From Sphingomonas sp. PL-96 (GTDB lineage: Bacteria; Pseudomonadota; Alphaproteobacteria; Sphingomonadales; Sphingomonadaceae): DNA of 64,000 bases. The stretch covers positions 372,001 through 436,000 of the forward strand of contig NZ_JAJFET010000001.1 in the NCBI RefSeq assembly GCF_020707215.1. The letters are read 5' to 3'. Below the pieces are notes generated by a model. The model was not told where the DNA came from, searched no databases, and was given only the letters and a program-made list of their open reading frames with translations. The stretch's first letter is position 1. Every line of letters begins with the position of its first letter. The position numbers and the translations under genes were made by a program. Below are positions 27,858-37,094 of this stretch, piece after piece.

Positions 27858-28256
27858 CTATGCGAAGTGATCCATGCCGTCCGCCGCCACCGTGACCCAG
27901 CGGTGCCTGCGGTCCTCCCAGACGGAATATCGGGGAGCCGGGAAGTCGGGATCGGCAAAACCGCCGACCGCGACTGCGGTCAGGCCGGGCATGCCGTCGC
28001 TCGCATAGACCAGCGTCGCGCCGCAGGTCGGGCAGAAGCGGAAGTGTGCCATCGCGCCGCTGTCGCCCTGCTGGCTCCAGCTGTGGAACGCGCCGGCAAG
28101 CACCACCTGCGCGTCCGGCCAGCGTGCCTGCACCGCAAAGGCGCTGCCGCTGCGCTTCTGGCACTCCAGGCAATGGCACACCGATACGCGCACCGGCTCG
28201 CCCGTACAGGTGGCGCGCAACTGTCCGCACCGGCAGCTTGCAACCCGAACCCGCAT
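27858..28256 (-). CDS. GFA-family (glutathione-dependent formaldehyde-activating-like) protein
   Basis: This 132-residue zinc protein has the Mss4-like fold and the GFA Cys pattern CRCGQLR, CHCLECQKRSGS and FCPTCGATL. The start at MRVRVASC (28256) fits the family. Family members bind zinc through these Cys and some react with S-hydroxymethyl-glutathione; most have unknown substrates. It is convergent with the barstar-like gene. Confidence 0.9.
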   Translation of the reverse strand: MRVRVASCRCGQLRATCTGEPVRVSVCHCLECQKRSGSAFAVQARWPDAQVVLAGAFHSWSQQGDSGAMAHFRFCPTCGATLVYASDGMPGLTAVAVGGFADPDFPAPRYSVWEDRRHRWVTVAADGMDHFA

Positions 28257-28368
28257 CGCGCGTGCCTCCGACCGGGGCGACGTGCGCGTGGAGCTCGTCA
28301 GCCGCGGTTGAGCGAACGCTACGCCGTTCTCTTCGCATCCGCCACCGTTGCGCGCGTAACGGCCCGCG

Positions 28369-28459
28369 CCCGTATCCCTGCGCAGGCACAGATCCAGAGT
28401 CCGACAAAGCAACGGCGGTATCGCCGAGTCCCGGAGCGCTCGCCTCCGCAGAAGCACAG
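28369..28459. repeat. Degenerate paired-hairpin intergenic repeat (copy 6)
   Basis: CCGTATCCCTGC-GCAG-GC at 28369-28387 and CTCGCCTCCGCAGAAGCAC near 28440-28458 are mutated versions of the hairpins at 12432-12518. The remainder of the 340-nt gap 28257-28596 shows no gene. Confidence 0.5.
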
Positions 28460-28596
28460 GCGAGGGGCCGCTTGATACACCCGCGGGGTCTCCGGCGAAC
28501 GTGCGTTCGCGCGGCTCTGAGACCGGACCCGGCCGCTCCTTCAACGGCAGGGGTCGAGTATCGGAACTGGTGCCAGGCAGTTCGGCCGGACGATCC

Positions 28597-29223
28597 TTAT
28601 TGCGCCGTCTGGATACCGCGGCCGGGCACCACGTCCTGCGATGCCGTCAGCGTGCCCCCCACCGACTCGCCGAAGTTCTCGGCCGGCAGCGGCTGGGAAG
28701 ACAGCGGGTCGTAGGGGTCGTTGTTGATCGACACCATCGCGCCCATTTCGGTCGCGGCGAACAGCTTCTTGGCGAAGGCCGCAGGCAGGCGGACGCAGCC
28801 GTGCGATGCCGGGCGGCCGGGGATGGCACCTGCATGCAGCGCGATGCCGTCCCAGGTCAGCCGCTGCATGAACGGCATTGGCGCGTCGTTGTAGAGGTTG
28901 GACTTGTGCATCACCTTCTTCTGAAGGATCTCGAACTCGCCCACGGGAGTTTCATGTCCGGTCTTGCCTGTAGACACGGTCGACACCCCGATCAGAGTGC
29001 TGCCGCGATACACATAGGCGCGCTGCAACGGCAGGCTTACGGTTACCGTCACCGGTTGCGAAGCATCGCCGCTGTCGTTCCAAACAAACTGTCCGGGCTT
29101 CAACGATTCGCTGGATGCGATATCGAACGACGCCACTGCATCTTGCGCCAGGGCGGGCGCTGCCGGCAGACAAAGAGCTAGCGCCCCGGCAAACAGCCAG
29201 GCGCGAGAATTGCGGATGTTCAT
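28597..29223 (-). CDS. L,D-transpeptidase (YkuD family)
   Basis: This 208-residue secreted protein has a signal peptide (1-27, cleaved after ALA) and a YkuD catalytic domain. The active-site motif is HAGAIPGRPASHGCVR with Cys143. It makes 3-3 cross-links in peptidoglycan or anchors proteins to it. The start MNIRNS at 29223 gives a clean signal peptide. It is divergent from a second L,D-transpeptidase-like gene. Confidence 0.93.
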   Translation of the reverse strand: MNIRNSRAWLFAGALALCLPAAPALAQDAVASFDIASSESLKPGQFVWNDSGDASQPVTVTVSLPLQRAYVYRGSTLIGVSTVSTGKTGHETPVGEFEILQKKVMHKSNLYNDAPMPFMQRLTWDGIALHAGAIPGRPASHGCVRLPAAFAKKLFAATEMGAMVSINNDPYDPLSSQPLPAENFGESVGGTLTASQDVVPGRGIQTAQ

Positions 29224-29511
29224 TACGTACCTCTGCATCAACACGGGCGGTCGGGGCGGACGTGGGTCCCGGCCGGTTCTTGTCTTGATAAAACGTCAAC
29301 GATGCAGGTTTGTGCCATTGACAAACTGAAAAGAATCTGTGGGGCGCAATACGGAACCTTTAGCCGCGGGCATGTGCGAGATCCTGCGACGAGCCGCCGG
29401 ATCGCTGCGGCAAACGGTTAATGTGGACAGGAACTGTTTGGATTTGTTCGCTAAAAGCATGAACAAGGCAGCGCATCGCGATGCTGAGCGGGTTCAGGGC
29501 AGGACATCCAA

Positions 29512-30174
29512 GTGCACAACATTGTTGAGAAGGCGCCCTCGCGCCGCGCGTTCCTTACCACGGGTCTTTCGGTCGCGGGCGCGGCAGTCGCATCGGCTGC
29601 CTTTGCGTCGCCGGTGCGTGCCGCAGTGCCGGCCGCAGCGCGTGCGCCGCTCACGTCGCCCCGCATGGTTCGTCCGGCGCTGTTTCGCGACGCGATGGCA
29701 GCGCTCCAGGCGCACGGCAACCGGGTCGCAAGCCGCGACCGCATGGCGATCGCCGACTTCGCTGCGTCCTCTTCGGTGCCGCGCTTCCACCTCGTCGACC
29801 TGATCAGCGGCCAGACCACGACTCTGCTGGTCGCGCATGGCAGCGGCTCGGACCCGGCGCACAGCGGCTATCTGCAGCGCTTCTCCAACCTCAACGGCTC
29901 CAACGCGTCGAGCCAGGGCGCCTTCCTTGCATCCGACTATTATGTCGGCAAGCACGGCAAGTCGCAGCGGCTGGTCGGGCTCGATCCGACCAACGACAAT
30001 GCGTTGGCGCGTGCGATCGTGATCCATGGCGCCTGGTATTCCAACGCGTCGATGCTGCGGACCCATGGCAAGCTCGGCCGCAGCCAGGGCTGCTTCGCCG
30101 TCGGCGAAAGCGAACTGGCGCAGGTGTTCGGCCACCTTGGCAACAACCGCATGCTGTACGCCGCCAAGGTCTGA
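29512..30174 (+). CDS. Murein L,D-transpeptidase catalytic-domain protein (YkuD_2)
   Basis: This 220-residue protein starts at a GTG (29512). A Tat-like signal SRRAFLTTGLS is followed by an Ala-rich cleavage region. The catalytic part has FLASDYYVGKHG, IVIHGAWYSN and GRSQGCFAVG with the likely nucleophile Cys194, the pattern of the YkuD_2 branch. It probably acts on peptidoglycan peptides in the periplasm. The Tat-like signal contrasts with the Sec signal of the divergent neighbour. Confidence 0.87.
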   Translation: MHNIVEKAPSRRAFLTTGLSVAGAAVASAAFASPVRAAVPAAARAPLTSPRMVRPALFRDAMAALQAHGNRVASRDRMAIADFAASSSVPRFHLVDLISGQTTTLLVAHGSGSDPAHSGYLQRFSNLNGSNASSQGAFLASDYYVGKHGKSQRLVGLDPTNDNALARAIVIHGAWYSNASMLRTHGKLGRSQGCFAVGESELAQVFGHLGNNRMLYAAKV

Positions 30175-30263
30175 GCAGCCGGGGTTCGCCGCGCTTTCCG
30201 CCTTGCCGCAGCGCTTCGGGGCGCGCTACCGCCCGCGCCTCACACACGGCGGAGACAATGCGC

Positions 30264-31109
30264 ATGACCTGGTCGCTCGAAGGCTTTGATCTCCCCCGCT
30301 TCGTCCGCGACACGCTCGCCGAGGATCTGGGGGAGGGCGGTGACATCACCTCCGCTGCGGTGATCCCGGCCGATGCACGCTTCGTCGGCGTCATGGACAG
30401 CCGCGACGCCATCACCGTCGCCGGGCTGCCGATCGCCGAGGCCTTTTTCCGGGCGCTCGATCCGGACGTGGAGATCGAGGCGCTGGTCCGGGACGGCGAC
30501 CGCGTCGCCGCCGGGTCCGAGCTGCTGCGCCTGCGCGGCAACGCCCGGGCGCTGCTCACGGCCGAACGCTCGGCGCTCAACACCGTTCAGCATCTCTCGG
30601 GCATCGCCACGCTGACCGCGACCTATGTGGATGCGATCCGCGGCACCGGTGCGACCCTGCTCGACACGCGCAAGACGCTGCCGGGCCTGCGCCGGCTGGA
30701 GAAATATGCGACGCGCATGGGCGGCGCGACGAACCACCGCATGGGCCTGTGGGACTCGGCGATGATCAAGGACAATCATGTCGCGGTGGCCGGCGGGGTC
30801 GAAGCGGCGGCGCGACGCGCAGCCGATGCCGGCATCGCCTCGATCATCGTGGAGGTCGACCGGCTCGACCAGATTGCGCCCGCGCTTGCCGGCGGCGCCA
30901 CCCACCTGCTGCTCGACAACATGGACCCGGACACGCTGCGTGCCGCGGTCGCCGAAGTTGCCGGGCGCGTGCCGACCGAGGCGTCGGGCGGCGTTCGGCT
31001 CGACACCATCGCCGCGATCGCCGGCAGCGGCGTCACCTATGTCTCGGTCGGGCGGCTCACCCAGTCGGCGCCCGCTGCCGATATCGGCCTGGACTTCGTT
31101 ACGGCCTAG
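30264..31109 (+). CDS. nadC: Nicotinate-nucleotide pyrophosphorylase (carboxylating)
   Basis: This 281-residue NadC has LAEDLGEGGDITS, ERSALNTVQHLSGIAT, LLDTRKTLPGLRRLEKYATRMGGATNHRMGLWD, IKDNHV and EASGGVRLDTIAAIAGSGVTYVSVG. It converts quinolinate plus PRPP to nicotinate mononucleotide, the step after NadA. The ATG at 30264 is chosen because GGAG ends 9 nt before it; an ATG at 30258 is too close to that site. Confidence 0.96.
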   Translation: MTWSLEGFDLPRFVRDTLAEDLGEGGDITSAAVIPADARFVGVMDSRDAITVAGLPIAEAFFRALDPDVEIEALVRDGDRVAAGSELLRLRGNARALLTAERSALNTVQHLSGIATLTATYVDAIRGTGATLLDTRKTLPGLRRLEKYATRMGGATNHRMGLWDSAMIKDNHVAVAGGVEAAARRAADAGIASIIVEVDRLDQIAPALAGGATHLLLDNMDPDTLRAAVAEVAGRVPTEASGGVRLDTIAAIAGSGVTYVSVGRLTQSAPAADIGLDFVTA

Positions 31110-31172
31110 AAATCCCGCTTGCCGAACCTGCAGGCTTGGTTAGGCTCCACCCCGCACAACAGGGGGAGAGAC

Positions 31173-31610
31173 ATGGTGCGTCCTAAATCCATTCAACGCT
31201 TCGACATCTTCTATCTCGCCGCGCTGGCGCTTGGCCTCGTCAACACTGCGCTCAGCTGGAACGCCACCATGGCGACGCTGCAGGCGGAAGCCGCGACCGC
31301 CGCTATCGCCACGCCCGTGATGCTGGGCAGCCTGGTCATCGGCTTCGGCATTTCGCTGCTGCTCTGGTTCTTCACCTCCCGCCGGCGCAGCACCATCGCC
31401 AAGTGGATCCTGGTGGTCTTCTTCGTGCTCGGCGTGTTGTCGCTGCTGTTCACGCTGATGAACGGCCAGTTCCCAGGTGGCATCGCCGGCGTGCTCAGCA
31501 TCGTCGCGACCGTGCTTCAGGCGGCGGCGATCTTCATGCTGTTCCAGCCCGACGCCGTCGCGTGGTTCAAGGGTGTCTCGACCGCGCCTGCGGAGACGCC
31601 GTTCGAATGA
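31173..31610 (+). CDS. Hypothetical four-helix membrane protein
   Basis: This 145-residue protein has four hydrophobic segments (about 11-30, 45-67, 77-97, 105-125) and a basic TSRRRSTI loop after the second. A strong AGGGGGAGAG site precedes the ATG at 31173. It overlaps the RNase T2 gene by 4 nt. No family is recognised with certainty. Confidence 0.72.
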   Translation: MVRPKSIQRFDIFYLAALALGLVNTALSWNATMATLQAEAATAAIATPVMLGSLVIGFGISLLLWFFTSRRRSTIAKWILVVFFVLGVLSLLFTLMNGQFPGGIAGVLSIVATVLQAAAIFMLFQPDAVAWFKGVSTAPAETPFE

Positions 31611-32323
31611 TCCGCATCTGGCACAAGGCGGCGATGATCCTCGCCGCCACACTGCCCGGCACCGCCCTGGCACAAAGCACCCAGTGCAATGTGCCGGCGG
31701 TGCTGCCGCGCCCGCATGCCGACCTGCCAACGGCGCAGCAGCCGCGTCGCGTCATCCCGATCGGCAGCTATACGCTCGCGATCACCTGGTCGCCGCAATA
31801 TTGCCGGGGCCAGCAGGCGGGCAGCGACAGCTTCCAGTGCGGGCAGGACAACCGCTTCGGCTTCACCCTGCACGGCCTGTGGCCGGATGGCGAGGGCAAG
31901 ACCTGGCCGCAGTACTGCAAGCCGGTGGCGCTGCTGCCGCAGGCGGTGGTGCGCAAGCATCTGTGTGCAACGCCCTCGGTGCAGCTGCTCCAGCACGAAT
32001 ATGCCAAGCATGGGAGCTGCATGGGGGTGACCCCGGCCGCCTATTTCGCGCGCTCCAATGCGCTCTACGGGCGGTTGCGGTTCCCGAACATGGATGCGCT
32101 GTCGCGGCGGCGGGACCTCACCGCCGGTCAGCTCGCACAGGCGATTGCGCGGGCCAATCCCGGTATTGCCGCCAACATGATGCGGATCACCGCCAATCGT
32201 GAGGGTTGGCTCGACGAAGTCTGGCTCTGCCTCGACAAGCGACTACGCTATCGCGCCTGTCCGGCGCACCAGGGCGGGCTCACATCCAACGCCCCGTTGA
32301 AGATCTGGCGGGGCCACCGGTAG
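31607..32323 (+). CDS. Ribonuclease T2-family secreted RNase
   Basis: This 238-residue protein has a signal peptide (1-23, ALA-Q) and both conserved active-site segments: FTLHGLWP (His89) and HEYAKHGSC (His130, His135). Several Cys fit the disulfides of the family. It cleaves RNA through a 2',3'-cyclic phosphate in the periplasm or outside, probably for nutrient recovery. It is translationally coupled (ATGA) to the preceding membrane protein. Confidence 0.93.
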   Translation: MIRIWHKAAMILAATLPGTALAQSTQCNVPAVLPRPHADLPTAQQPRRVIPIGSYTLAITWSPQYCRGQQAGSDSFQCGQDNRFGFTLHGLWPDGEGKTWPQYCKPVALLPQAVVRKHLCATPSVQLLQHEYAKHGSCMGVTPAAYFARSNALYGRLRFPNMDALSRRRDLTAGQLAQAIARANPGIAANMMRITANREGWLDEVWLCLDKRLRYRACPAHQGGLTSNAPLKIWRGHR

Positions 32324-32340
32324 GACGTCGACAACATCGT

Positions 32341-32519
32341 ACCCCGGCGAAGGCCGGGGTCCAGTTGAGGGACGCTTGATCGAGCCACGGCGGCCCGCCG
32401 ACCTGGAGCCCGGCCTCCGCTCGGGTGCCATAGCGTCCCAGCAACATCGTATCTCTGCGCAGGCAGGGGGCAAACCGACCCGCGGCGTACGACGCCCTGG
32501 ACTCCTGCCTCCGCAGGAG
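32341..32519. repeat. Composite three-hairpin intergenic repeat (copy 7)
   Basis: ACCCCGGC/GCCGGGGT around GAAG (32341-32360) is followed by CCAGTTGAGG. A degenerate CTGC/GCAG hairpin lies at 32451-32470, and CTCCTGC/GCAGGAG around CTCC at 32502-32519 after GCCCTGG. The order and linker words match 12324-12518. No gene is seen in the gap 32324-32579. Confidence 0.85.
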
Positions 32520-32579
32520 CACGGTGAGAACAGGAGGGGCCTCGCAGAGGTCCGGTATCGAAGGCCGGACCCCGCCTCC

Positions 32580-33011
32580 TCAGCCGTCGACGACGGCCGT
32601 ACCCGGGTGGTGCTTGTCCAGGTGCCGCTTGATGATCCGCAGGTTGCGGGTGTTGGAGCGGAAGAACAGGTCCGGCACCGCGCCCACCAGCGGGATGAGC
32701 CCCAGCGCCCAGTCGACGCCGACGTTGCCGGCCATGCGCGCCATCTGGAGCTTGGACATGCCAAGGTTGCGGGCTTCCCACACCATGTAGCTGCCCATGG
32801 CGGCACCGATGAAGCTGCCGCCCACAGGCAGCAGGTTGAACGCCAGGTCCAGTCCCACCGGCACGTTGATGCCGGGGATGACGAAGCTGCGCTCCAGCAG
32901 CCGCTCCAGCGCCGTCAGCCGCTTGCGCACCGCCGCGGCATCGCGGCCCAAGGGCACGACTTCAGACAGGCGGTCGAACGCTTCGGGGGGAATGCGGGAG
33001 GTGCGGCTCAT
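32580..33011 (-). CDS. DUF4112 membrane protein
   Basis: This 143-residue protein has the DUF4112 core: DLAFNLLPVGGSFIGAAMGSYMVWEARNLG, MARMAGNVGVDWALGLIPLVGAVPDLFFRSNTRN. Two hydrophobic hairpin segments suggest membrane association. Its function is unknown. It starts 5 nt after the solute-binding protein gene and is likely co-transcribed with it. Confidence 0.88.
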   Translation of the reverse strand: MSRTSRIPPEAFDRLSEVVPLGRDAAAVRKRLTALERLLERSFVIPGINVPVGLDLAFNLLPVGGSFIGAAMGSYMVWEARNLGMSKLQMARMAGNVGVDWALGLIPLVGAVPDLFFRSNTRNLRIIKRHLDKHHPGTAVVDG

Positions 33012-33016
33012 GGCTG

Positions 33017-34498
33017 TTAGCTGGGGTCGCCGCGCAGATGATTCAACGGGTGCCACGCCCTTGCGTTGGGGGTCCAGCCGCGCAGCCGCTGCGACACCAG
33101 CGACCAGCGCAGTGGGGTGGCGATGGGAATGAAGCTCGCGTCCGCGACCAACGCGGCGTCGCCGTCCGCCAGCAGCCGGCCGCGCACTTCGGCGTTCGGG
33201 GCGTTCCCGGCCGCATCGATGATCGCCCGGATCATCGGGTCGCAGGCGACACAGGCGCTGTCCAGGTACCAGCGGCCTGAGTCGAGCGGCGCTACTTTGT
33301 CGATCAGCCGCAGGTCCGCATCCTTTGCGTCGAGCGCTACCCGCTCGACGGGCAGGCCGATCGCGCGCAACGATCCGGCGATCGTGCCCCACAACAGGTT
33401 TCCGCCCGGGCCTTGCGGCAGCGCTACGCGCAGAGGCGCCATGCCGGGATGGCCTGATTTCCACACCGATACCCGGGCCCGCGCCTGGCTGATGGCTTCG
33501 TCGCTGGGGGTCGCCGGCCAGGGGAAGGCGGCAGGTGCCGCGGCCGAATCGAGCTGCGCGGGCAGCAGGGTGGTCGCAGCGCCCCAGTCGTCGCGCACGG
33601 CGGCGGTGATGGCGCTGCGGTCGAGCGCAGCTGCCAGTGCAGCCCGGTTCGATGCCTCTGCCAGAAAGCCCTCCCGCCGGGCCACGGCCAGCCCGAACAA
33701 ACCGGCTGCCGGGTCCAGGCGGATGCCGGCGGAGCCAACCTGCGCGATGCTCAGCAAGGGCCAGTCGTCGACCCCGCCGCCCAGCACCACGTCGATGTCG
33801 CCGCGGGTGAAGCGCAGCACCGCCACCGCCGCCCTGTCGGCACGCAGCTCGATTGTTTCTGCGCGGCTGGGCGGCGACTCCGTCCCCTCATCCTCCAGGG
33901 TACGGATCGGCCGCAGCCGCTGCACGTCACCCACGCGCTGGGCAAGCTCGAACGGGCCGGTGCCACGCAGGCTGGGCTGCTGGAAGATGGCGAGCTCGGG
34001 CTGGGCGAGCAGCTTCAGGAACTCCGGCTGCGGGCGCCGCAGGCGGATCTCCACCACCTCGGGCGTCATCTCGACGATCTCGTCGACGAGTCGTAGTGCC
34101 GGTGCCAGCGGCTTGTAGGTCGCCGGCCGCACCGCGCGCTTGAGGGTCGCGACCACATCGCTTGCGGTCACCCGGTTGCCGTCCGGCCAGCGTGCGTCGC
34201 CAAGACGAAAGATATAGCTCTGGCCCTCGTCGATCACGATCCAGCGCTCCGCCAGCGCCGGCTCGACCTGTCCGGCCGCGTCGAAGCGCACCAGCCCCTG
34301 CGCCGTCGCGCCCATCAGCACGCGCTCTGCCGGGGTGAGTTCTGTGCGTGAGGGGTCGGCGGCACGCACCATCCCGCCGATGACGCTGGCGGCTACCGCG
34401 GAATCGTCAGGCCGTCGGTCGCAGCCGCCCAGCGCCAGCGCGGCTGCGGCAAGCAAAGGGAGGGAAGATCGGGCGCGGAGGGGAAGGGGAAACGCCAT
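33017..34498 (-). CDS. ABC-type peptide/solute-binding lipoprotein (SBP family 5)
   Basis: This 493-residue protein has a lipoprotein signal (LALGGC, Cys about 25) and the SBP_bac_5 pattern: ERVLMGATAQGLVRFDAAGQVEPALAERW, FRLGDARWPDGNRVTASDVVATLKRAV, FELAQRV and a C-terminal lobe. Such proteins deliver oligopeptides or other solutes to an ABC importer. No permease or ATPase gene is adjacent, so it is an orphan. The start at 34498 follows a purine-rich GGAGGGGAAGGGGA stretch. Confidence 0.85.
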   Translation of the reverse strand: MAFPLPLRARSSLPLLAAAALALGGCDRRPDDSAVAASVIGGMVRAADPSRTELTPAERVLMGATAQGLVRFDAAGQVEPALAERWIVIDEGQSYIFRLGDARWPDGNRVTASDVVATLKRAVRPATYKPLAPALRLVDEIVEMTPEVVEIRLRRPQPEFLKLLAQPELAIFQQPSLRGTGPFELAQRVGDVQRLRPIRTLEDEGTESPPSRAETIELRADRAAVAVLRFTRGDIDVVLGGGVDDWPLLSIAQVGSAGIRLDPAAGLFGLAVARREGFLAEASNRAALAAALDRSAITAAVRDDWGAATTLLPAQLDSAAAPAAFPWPATPSDEAISQARARVSVWKSGHPGMAPLRVALPQGPGGNLLWGTIAGSLRAIGLPVERVALDAKDADLRLIDKVAPLDSGRWYLDSACVACDPMIRAIIDAAGNAPNAEVRGRLLADGDAALVADASFIPIATPLRWSLVSQRLRGWTPNARAWHPLNHLRGDPS

Positions 34499-34546
34499 GC
34501 GGCCTTCCTGCCATCGCCAGCGGCGAAGCGCCACCGCTGGTGGTGG

Positions 34547-34632
34547 TGGTGCGGACGGCGGGACTCGAACCCGCACTCCTGTTCGGAAGCCGATTTTAAG
34601 TCGGCTGCGTCTACCGGTTTCGCCACGTCCGC
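34547..34632 (-). tRNA. tRNA-Leu (anticodon TAA)
   Basis: The gene reads GCGGACGTGGCG... on the minus strand. The acceptor stem is GCGGACG/CGTCCGC, the anticodon loop CTTAAAA (TAA at 34596-34598), with a long variable arm, a GGTTCGAGTCC T-arm and an encoded CCA at 34547-34549. Confidence 0.97.
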
Positions 34633-34698
34633 ATGCGCCAACGGGAACCGCACGCCGGCGCCGGCGTCAAGCGCCCGCGATCTGAGGTGCGCGCGACC

Positions 34699-34977
34699 TC
34701 AAACGTTCAGGCGCGAGCGCATTTCCTTGCCGGGCTTGAAATAGGGAACGCGCTTGGCATCGACCTCGACGGTCTCGCCGGTGCGCGGATTGCGACCCGT
34801 GCGGGCATCGCGCGCGCGGGTGGAGAAGGCGCCGAAGCCGCGAAGTTCGACGCGACCATCCGACTTCAGCTGTTCGACGATGGAGTCGAAGAAGACGGTG
34901 ACGATCCGCTCGACATCGCGCGCAGAGAGGGTGGGATTGTCTGCGATCAAACGCTGTACGAGTTCAGATCGGATCAT
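34699..34977 (-). CDS. ihfB: Integration host factor beta subunit
   Basis: This 92-residue HU/IHF-family DNA-bending protein has [39 protein letters not shown] and [10 protein letters not shown]. The sequence fits IhfB rather than HU. It lies downstream of rpsA, a conserved arrangement in proteobacteria. The start MIRSEL at 34977 is preferred over a Met five codons upstream. Confidence 0.95.
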   Translation of the reverse strand: MIRSELVQRLIADNPTLSARDVERIVTVFFDSIVEQLKSDGRVELRGFGAFSTRARDARTGRNPRTGETVEVDAKRVPYFKPGKEMRSRLNV

Positions 34978-35080
34978 GTCGGCCTCATCCATTCCGCCGG
35001 GGCGGCGGAGGCGATCGTTACGCTATGGGAACCGAACTAGTCCCAGTACAGCGGGACTGCAACACAAGTTAACGGCATTT

Positions 35081-35111
35081 GCCGCGGCGGGAAGGAACTT
35101 CCCGCCGCGGC
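35081..35111 (-). terminator. Strong hairpin after rpsA
   Basis: A 14-bp perfect stem GCCGCGGCGGGAAG/CTTCCCGCCGCGGC has a 3-nt loop, starting 7 nt past the rpsA stop. There is no T-run downstream on the minus strand, so it may stabilise the rpsA 3' end rather than terminate fully. Confidence 0.6.
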
Positions 35112-35118
35112 GCAATGC

Positions 35119-36828
35119 TTAGCGGCCTTCGCCGCGAGCCTTGAGGGCTTCGCCCAGGATGTCGCCCAGCGACGCGCCCGAGTCGGACGAGCCATACTGT
35201 GCAACGGCCTGCTTCTCTTCGGAGATCTGCATCGCCTTGATCGAGAAGGTCGGCTTCTTGGAACGGTCGAAGCCCGACACCATCGCGTCGAACTTCTGGC
35301 CGACCTGGAAACGCTCCGGACGCTGCTCGTCGCGGTCGCGGCCGAGGTCGGTGCGCTTGATGAAGCCGGTCGCGCCATCGTCGCCAGCCTGCACTTCGAG
35401 ACCCGCGTCGCGGACCTCAAGCACAGTGACGGTGACGATCGCGTTCTTGTTGAGGCGATCGCCCGAGGTGGCGACGCCAACCGCCGGCGCACCGCGCTCG
35501 AGCTGCTTCATGCCAAGGCTGATGCGCTCCTTGTCCGGCTCCACGGCAAGAACGACGGCCTGAACCATCTCGCCCTTGCGGTGCAGGTTGAGCGCGTCCT
35601 CGCCCGAAATGCCCCATGCGATGTCCGACATGTGAACCATGCCGTCGACGTCGCCGTCGAGGCCAACGAACAGGCCGAACTCGGTCGCGTTCTTGACTTC
35701 GCCCTCGACGGTCGAACCGACCGGGTGGGTTTCGGCGAAACGCTCCCACGGGTTCGCCTGGGCCTGCTTGAGGCCGAGCGAAATGCGGCGCTTTTCCTGA
35801 TCGACCTCGAGGACGATGACTTCGACCTCCTGGCTGGTCGACACGATCTTGCCCGGGTGGACGTTCTTCTTGGTCCAGCTCATCTCCGAGACGTGCACCA
35901 GCCCCTCGATGCCCGGCTCCAGCTCGACGAACGCGCCGTACTCGGTGATGTTGGTCACGCGGCCAGCCAGCTTCGCGCCGACCGGGTACTTGACCGAGGC
36001 ACCATCCCACGGATCGCTCTCAAGCTGCTTCATGCCGAGCGAGATGCGCTGCGTGTCGCGGTTGATGCGGATGATCTGCACGCGCACCGTGTCGCCGATG
36101 TTGAGCATCTCCGACGGGTGGCCGACGCGCTTGTAGCTGAGGTCGGTGACGTGCAGCAGGCCGTCGATGCCGCCCAGATCCACGAACGCACCATAGTCGG
36201 TGATGTTCTTGACGACGCCGTCGATCACCTGGCCCTCGGCCAGCGACTGGATCAGGCCCGAACGCTGCTCGGCGCGGGTCTCTTCCAGGACCGCACGACG
36301 CGAAACGACGATGTTGCCGCGCTTGCGGTCCATCTTCAGGATCTGGAACGGCTGCGGGATGTCCATCAGCGGCGTGACGTCGCGCACCGGACGGATATCG
36401 ACCTGCGAACCCGGCAGGAACGCCACGGCGCCCGACAGGTCGACGGTGAAGCCACCCTTGACGCGGCCGAAGATGACGCCCTCGACGCGCGCGGTCTTGG
36501 CGAATTCGGTTTCCAGCTTGTCCCATGCGGCTTCGCGGCGGGCGCGGTCGCGGCTGAGCATCGCTTCGCCGTTCGCGTTCTCGACGCGGTCGACATAGAC
36601 TTCGACTTCGTCGCCGACCTTCAGGTCCGCCTTCTGGCCCGGCGCCGCGAATTCGCGCAGCGGCACGCGGCCTTCCGACTTGAGGCCCACGTCGATGACG
36701 GCGAGGTCGTTCTCGATGCCGGTGACGGTCCCGATGACCACGCGGCCTTCGAAGCTGTCTGCCTGACCCAGGGTCTGGTCAAGCATCGCCGCGAAATCGT
36801 CGCGGCTCGGGTTTGCCAAAGAGGCCAT
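35119..36828 (-). CDS. rpsA: 30S ribosomal protein S1
   Basis: This 569-residue protein is built from six S1 RNA-binding domains. Clear repeats include ITDYGAFVDLGGIDGLLHVTDLSY, ITEYGAFVELEPGIEGLVHVSEMSW, and TEFGLFVGLDGDVDGMVHMSD with RISLG(M/L)KQ linkers. It recruits mRNA to the small subunit. The frame is open far upstream, but the start MASLANPSRDDF at 36828 matches the family. It is downstream of cmk and upstream of ihfB. Confidence 0.98.
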   Translation of the reverse strand: MASLANPSRDDFAAMLDQTLGQADSFEGRVVIGTVTGIENDLAVIDVGLKSEGRVPLREFAAPGQKADLKVGDEVEVYVDRVENANGEAMLSRDRARREAAWDKLETEFAKTARVEGVIFGRVKGGFTVDLSGAVAFLPGSQVDIRPVRDVTPLMDIPQPFQILKMDRKRGNIVVSRRAVLEETRAEQRSGLIQSLAEGQVIDGVVKNITDYGAFVDLGGIDGLLHVTDLSYKRVGHPSEMLNIGDTVRVQIIRINRDTQRISLGMKQLESDPWDGASVKYPVGAKLAGRVTNITEYGAFVELEPGIEGLVHVSEMSWTKKNVHPGKIVSTSQEVEVIVLEVDQEKRRISLGLKQAQANPWERFAETHPVGSTVEGEVKNATEFGLFVGLDGDVDGMVHMSDIAWGISGEDALNLHRKGEMVQAVVLAVEPDKERISLGMKQLERGAPAVGVATSGDRLNKNAIVTVTVLEVRDAGLEVQAGDDGATGFIKRTDLGRDRDEQRPERFQVGQKFDAMVSGFDRSKKPTFSIKAMQISEEKQAVAQYGSSDSGASLGDILGEALKARGEGR

Positions 36829-37094
36829 TAGAGTTCCTGGTTCCTGTACGTTTTTCCGGCCGGCCGGTTGGTTCCGGCGGTCTTTGACCGGTGTCGCCGC
36901 GGCGGCCGGATGCCGGTCGCGGCATTCGTCGGACGCTGGCTGCGGGACCCTTTCACATCGCATGCGAAAAAGGGCGCGTGGGGTATCCCCTCCGCGCCGG
37001 GCCCGCGAGCAATCGCTCGTCGAACCCCCTGCGCATAGCCCAGATGCAAGCAATTCGCAAGCTGGGGCAGGGCGTTCAAGCCCCGTCGCCGGAC

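Noticed and set aside
27455-32323. Barstar-like protein as antitoxin to the RNase T2 encoded 4 kb away.
   Set aside because: RNase T2 is a different fold from barnase and is not linked in operon.
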